The notes below the pieces were generated by a model. The model saw only the letters and a program-made list of their open reading frames with translations. It was not told where the DNA came from and did not search any database. This document shows positions 60,236-64,000 of a DNA stretch of 64,000 nucleotides, in pieces. Position numbers and translations under genes: made by a program. Position 1 is the stretch's first letter, and every line of letters starts with the position of its first letter. This stretch comes from Marthasterias glacialis (lineage: Eukaryota > Echinodermata > Asteroidea > Forcipulatida > Asteriidae): NCBI GenBank assembly GCA_911728455.2, contig OU452232.1, forward strand, positions 310,001 to 374,000, read 5' to 3'.

Positions 60236-60645
60236 AAAAGTTTCCATATCCGGCTGCCACTTTCTACATGTAGGTAATTTTTTAGACTTTTTAACATATG
60301 TCGGGCTTTATTTCCCTTTTATAATATTCCTCTCAAGGAATTGGTAGCAAAACGATTTAATTATTGACCTTAAAAAAAAGAAAAATCAAGCGGACATCTC
60401 ATCGCGCGGCTTGAACTTTCGCGCATTCATCATGCCCAAACGAACTAAAATGATGTTTAGCGAGAAGCGTTGTCAAGCCCAACGTAGACTTGAAATCGGC
60501 TTATTTTTCATGATTTTGACACTTTGTAATTGTTCAAAGTGCCGTTCCTCTCTGTATACATTCTGTCAACCTTTCTGGACAGGTAAGGATATAATTTGAC
60601 CTAAACTACGGGAGATAAAGTGGCAGCCGGATACGGCATTTTTGC
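60236..60645. mobile_element. TIR element containing an ORF with a donor-like end
   Basis: CCATATCCGGCTGCCACTTT at about 60246 and AAAGTGGCAGCCGGATACGG at about 60617 are inverted ends; a third copy of the end lies at 52400 (CCATATCCGGCTGTCACT). Inside, 60432-60582 (plus strand) encodes MPKRTKMMFSEKRCQAQRR and a hydrophobic stretch, runs to CAG|GTAAGG, and has TTTCGCGC just upstream. Being inside a repeat, it is more likely part of the element or chance than a host exon. Confidence 0.55.
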
Positions 60646-60689
60646 CATTGAATGAGAGTCTGGAGTACATTACATGTAGATTCAAGGTG

Positions 60690-61280
60690 CGATCACTTCT
60701 TTTGGTGGAGTTTTATGAAAAATCTCAGGGCTTATACTGACACATTCAAACATCGTTGGAGCCATGATGGTTGCTGTTGCATATGCGCGGTGTACAGCGT
60801 GCATGCTCAACAGAAGTTCCACCAAAAAAGGAATGATCACATCACGTGGTTTACCTGATAGTGGTGATGTCAAGGTGTCGCGCAGCGGTAAACGTTCTTG
60901 GATGTGCTGACTGATTGCGCGCATTACCTTGACGTCACCGCTATCAGGTATACGTCGCAAAATGACTGCTGGAATAAAGACTAGTGCAGGAATACGACCC
61001 GCGCTGAACAGCAACCATCATGGCTCCTCCGCCGTCGTTGACATGGGCTTATATCACCGAGATTTGACATAAAATTCCAGCAAAAGCCTAGGATTTATCG
61101 CACAGGGGATCGTGCGGAAATCTTCTCCAGACTCTGCCTGTGGGTCTGATATGTCTGACAGCAACGACCGACCAATCATTGAGGGATAAATTTGCCAAAA
61201 AAAGTAAGTCTCGATTAGAAAGTTGATGTCTGGTTTTAAAGGACAGGGTTCGTTGGGCCAAGAAGCAGAGGGAGTCCAGC
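60690..61280. repeat. Fold-back element of about 400 bp plus flank, copy of the 39.8-40.9 kb family
   Basis: The outer arms contain GAGCCATGATGGTTGCTGTT and AACAGCAACCATCATGGCTCC. The inner arms, ACCTGATAGTGGTGATGTCAAGG / CCTTGACGTCACCGCTATCAGGT, are strongly inverted. The right flank GGGCCAAGAAGCAGAGGGAGTCCAGCGTA matches 40879-40908. The ORFs of about 110-130 codons on the minus strand are by-products of the palindrome. Confidence 0.75.
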
Positions 61281-61281
61281 G

Positions 61282-61592
61282 TATAGACCTTTCTTTTGCA
61301 ACGTCACAACCCAATTTTTTGCCAACCAAGATGGAGAAACTACGGGGAGCCATCAATGCAAAGCAACAACAGATAATCACAGTTTGTAAAAATAGTTCAC
61401 AAATATCAAAAAATTGTTTTGAATTCGTTGGAAACAAACCAACCAATAATGGGATGTATTTTTTTTAAATAGAAAGTTTGCAAAAATGTTGAATTTGGTC
61501 ACAACGTCTTTCAACAAAACCTAAACGTTTTGCTACATTTGGCCGTCCATGCCAACCAGCACGGTTTGTTTATCAACAATGGAAAGGTCTAT
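61282..61592. mobile_element. TIR element of about 310 bp inserted at a TA with a preserved empty site
   Basis: Its ends are TAGACCTTTC and GAAAGGTCTA. Left flank: GTCCAGCGTA. Right flank: TATTGGCAC. The uninterrupted site GTCCAGCGTATTGGCAC is present at about 61607-61624 and, in the related element, at about 40897-40915. This supports insertion at TA. Confidence 0.75.
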
Positions 61593-62378
61593 TGGCACAA
61601 TAGGGAGTCCAGCGTATTGGCACAATGTATGGGGCTATAGCGCCCCAGTCCATGATTATTTGGAAAGTGTGGCGAAGCGGATTTTTTATGAATCTGTTAT
61701 AAAATTGTCAAAATTACGACAAAGACTCAACAGAATTGCTTGAAAATCGCCTACTGGCTTCTCCAAGTATTTAAGATGAAATAAAATGCATTAAATTGTA
61801 CTCACGATCATTTTCGGTCCTCTAAATCGATGATTTTTAGCCCACTCTCAAATTTGCCGTTAGAATCGCCATTTTGAACTTGAATTTCAGGTTCAAACAT
61901 TGTCGCGCAACCAGTCTATTGTTTTTGCACTCTCGCGCCACCCGTGACTTCGTGATGGCATTGCATTCTGGGTAATCAAAATGGCCCCGATCGCTAGCCG
62001 ATATCTGTTTGTGTGGAGTAATTTTGAGCAAAATTCAATGATTATTTGCCCTTAATAAGGTTAGTAACTTCAACAGCCAAAGTACCGGAGGGAAGCTAAG
62101 AGGTACGTGGCTAGGGCAGCATAATGTTAGGCCCTTGCCCCACCAGCAGACCACTGACCAGTGTGGCTGACGGATTTTGACATACCTGCTGATCCTTCCA
62201 TATCATTACTTTGTGTAGTACGTCATGTACGTAGCGGCCCTCCGATGAAAACTTCAAAAAATCGGGCGGTAGGGTAGAACTATTTTTGTGATGTTTTTAA
62301 TCATGGTCTAGATCTGTTCTCTGAGTCTGACTGAAGTCTTATGATGTTATAAATGTAATTAGCTATCCTCAACTGCTA
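61593..62378. repeat. Degenerate repeat-derived stretch
   Basis: It holds the empty-site copy (61604-61625) and GTCGCGCAACCAGTCTATTG (about 61900), related to 25583-25600. A segment of about 62060-62105 (GTAACTTCAACAGCC...GAGGGAAGCTAAGAGGTA) is also found at about 13250-13293. No gene. Confidence 0.5.
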
Positions 62379-62463
62379 CTCCTAGTCCTAGAACTATGAG
62401 GTTCGTTCCGCTATCGTCTCCAGGAGACGATAGCGGAACGAACCTCATAGTTCTAGGAGTACT
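62379..62463. repeat. Near-perfect palindrome
   Basis: ACTCCTAG...AACTATGAGGTTCGTTCCGC...GTCTCC and its exact complement meet at CCAGG, giving arms of about 38 bp with a single small insertion. Confidence 0.85.
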
Positions 62464-62497
62464 CAACTGCATGCTAATGACTACTGATTTTACCATA

Positions 62498-62621
62498 TAG
62501 ACCCAGTAACTGGGGCGCTGTACTCCTTTTTTTTAAATTTTGACATTGTCGGTCGTACTACTAGCGACCGACGATGTCAAAATTTAAAAAAAGGAGTACA
62601 GCGCCCCAGTTACTGGGTCTA
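62498..62621. mobile_element. About 120-bp palindromic element, copy 3
   Basis: TAGACCCAGTAACTGGGGCG...GACATTGTCGGTCGTACTA / CTAGCGACCGACGATGTC...CCCAGTTACTGGGTCTA. The paired arms differ by only a few bases. Confidence 0.9.
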
Positions 62622-62754
62622 ATTTTACCAAACATTTTTTGAAATAATGACCAAAAATCAGTCAGTAGGCCTCCATAGACTTCCGTGAAAACACTCCTCA
62701 ACTGGTGGCAGCCATTTTGAAATTGAAAAACTGCCGTCACAAACACGACGTCAC

Positions 62755-62905
62755 AACTTAAAAAAACGGCTGTTTTTATGAGCGATCCCGGTGAGAGCAG
62801 CTACATTGCAGCCACAATTTTGCAGAGTCGCAGTGTGTGCGGTTGGACCGTGACTGTAGCTGCTCTCACCGGGATCTCTCATGAAACAGCCGTTTTCGAA
62901 GTTGT
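62755..62905. repeat. Inverted repeat, about 45-bp arms
   Basis: ACAACTTAAAAAAACGGCTG...GATCCCGGTGAGAGCAGCTAC pairs with GTAGCTGCTCTCACCGGGATC...CAGCCGTTTTCGAAGTTGT around a loop of about 55 bp. Confidence 0.8.
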
Positions 62906-63747
62906 GCCTAAAAAACATTGTTTTTTCACGTATGAGCAACACGCCTCCTGATACTAGAGCAACTTCTTAAGTTCTTGTATCCTCACCAAAACTTGACAAT
63001 TTTTTACACATGGTCCATTGTACATGTCTGAGCAAGGAGATAAAGATAAGAAACGTGACCAAGAGCGAGGATTATCACAGCTAAAACAAACAAGGCTTTA
63101 TCAATTTGTGTCATTTGAAAAAAACAAAATTCCTTTAAGTTTGTAGACAGAGTGAAAATGAAGTGAGTTTGGATTTTGGAAGTCGAGAGACGGAGAGATT
63201 GAAGAAAAACTTCTTCCCTGACCAAGGGTATGCGTATCAAGACTCAAACAATGAAGATTTTGTCTAAAAGGAGACAAGGTCAAAGCAACACCTAAAATTG
63301 TCATTAAATAAAAGATGCCATAATATTATTAATAATTAGGCCTACAAACAAGATGACACAAAATATACACATAAACTTGCTAATTTGTATCTATGTATTG
63401 GTTGTAGAAGGTGGGATTGCAGTTCCAACGGCTCTAATCTGTGCATCAAGTAGGGAATACTAATTCTTCACAAGGACACCCAAGGCTGTTGTGTTCAAAC
63501 CTACATGAAGACTAACAAGAAACTGGCTGCTGTCTCCAACTACGAATCAAACAGCCTGTTGTCAAGAAACATTTCAAAGGTATCCTGTTTGCTGCCTGGT
63601 TTGGACTGCACTTTCATGAAAGTTTTAGACAATTAGTGGATCACAACATCTTTGCCACATCAGTAAAGAACAGACCAGTACAAATCAAAAGTCTGCCTTG
63701 AGTGAATGTGACCCTTCATTTGATAAGTGACTTCAGTTGAGCACACC

Positions 63748-64000
63748 ATGTCTTTTCAGCAGAGGTTCAAGACGCAGCAGAAGTCTAAAAGCGATAAAAG
63801 CCACTATGTTTGTGATATTTGTGATAAACAATGTCTGAACACCATTCATTTAACAGCACATCGGAAAAGTCACAACAACCATCAGGAAAGACCATTCATC
63901 TGTCATATTTGTGGTTATGCTTGCATCCGTAAAGAACATCTTACAAGACATCACAGAAGTCACACTAAAGAGAAGCCGTTTCATTGTGAAATCTGTAACA
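63748..64000 (+). CDS. C2H2 zinc-finger protein, N-terminal part (continues past the window)
   Basis: ATG at 63748 is preceded in frame by a TAA at 63724-63726, so this is the start. The 84 visible residues have a basic, Gln/Lys-rich N-terminus (MSFQQRFKTQQKSKSDKS). Two full C2H2 fingers follow with C-x2-C-x12-H-x3-H spacing (from C22 and from the CHIC at about residue 55). A TKEKPF linker then leads into a third finger starting CEIC. It is probably a poly-finger DNA-binding protein; how many fingers follow, and its targets, cannot be seen. Confidence 0.85.
   Translation, partial: MSFQQRFKTQQKSKSDKSHYVCDICDKQCLNTIHLTAHRKSHNNHQERPFICHICGYACIRKEHLTRHHRSHTKEKPFHCEICN

Noticed and set aside
60682..61446. 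Minus-strand ORFs of 110 and 130 codons
   Set aside because: Both run through palindromic repeat sequence and the 61282 insertion. The sequence is shared with 39.8-40.9 kb repeats.

Overview
This is an AT-rich, intron-rich metazoan nuclear locus, most likely from a marine invertebrate deuterostome; an echinoderm such as a sea star is my best guess. The evidence is orthologues of conserved animal genes with canonical GT-AG introns, a TICAM-type TIR adaptor, an intronless-coding C-type lectin, and a dense load of tRNA-derived SINEs and TIR/fold-back DNA elements. The species call is inference. Nothing looks bacterial or viral, and there is no CRISPR array.

Layout: 0-7 kb is repeat-rich, with the 3' end of a non-LTR retrotransposon, SINEs, inverted repeats and a 22-bp minisatellite inside a dispersed element. 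A possible first exon of a minus-strand gene lies at 1.7 kb. A secreted C-type lectin lies at 7.5-8.1 kb. A three-exon minus-strand gene of unknown function (9.7-15.2 kb) starts head-to-head with RFC1, about 335 bp apart. RFC1, the large subunit of replication factor C, fills 15.5-32.4 kb in 21 coding exons that join in phase to 1084 residues. It is convergent with EXD2 (4 coding exons, minus strand, 35.3-39.2 kb). A cluster of fold-back elements follows at 39.5-41.2 kb. PSMD14/RPN11, the 26S proteasome deubiquitinase, lies at 43.8-48.1 kb (6 coding exons, 311 residues).

From 50 to 53 kb there are fragments of an uncertain minus-strand gene. At 54.0-56.9 kb is a Schlafen/AlbA_2-like gene (408 residues) with three SUMO-interaction-like motifs in its tail. 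Next come a TICAM-like TIR adaptor (minus strand, 59.0-59.9 kb), another block of fold-back and TIR elements (60.2-62.9 kb), and the start of a C2H2 zinc-finger gene that runs off the right edge (63.75 kb).

Functionally, RFC1 (clamp loading), EXD2 (DEDDy exonuclease) and PSMD14 are conserved genome-maintenance and proteostasis genes. The lectin, the Schlafen-like protein and the TIR adaptor are lineage-variable, immune-type genes. The most unusual feature is the density and variety of palindromic, nested non-autonomous elements. One element has an identifiable empty target site in the same window, and a 120-bp near-perfect palindrome is present in three full copies.
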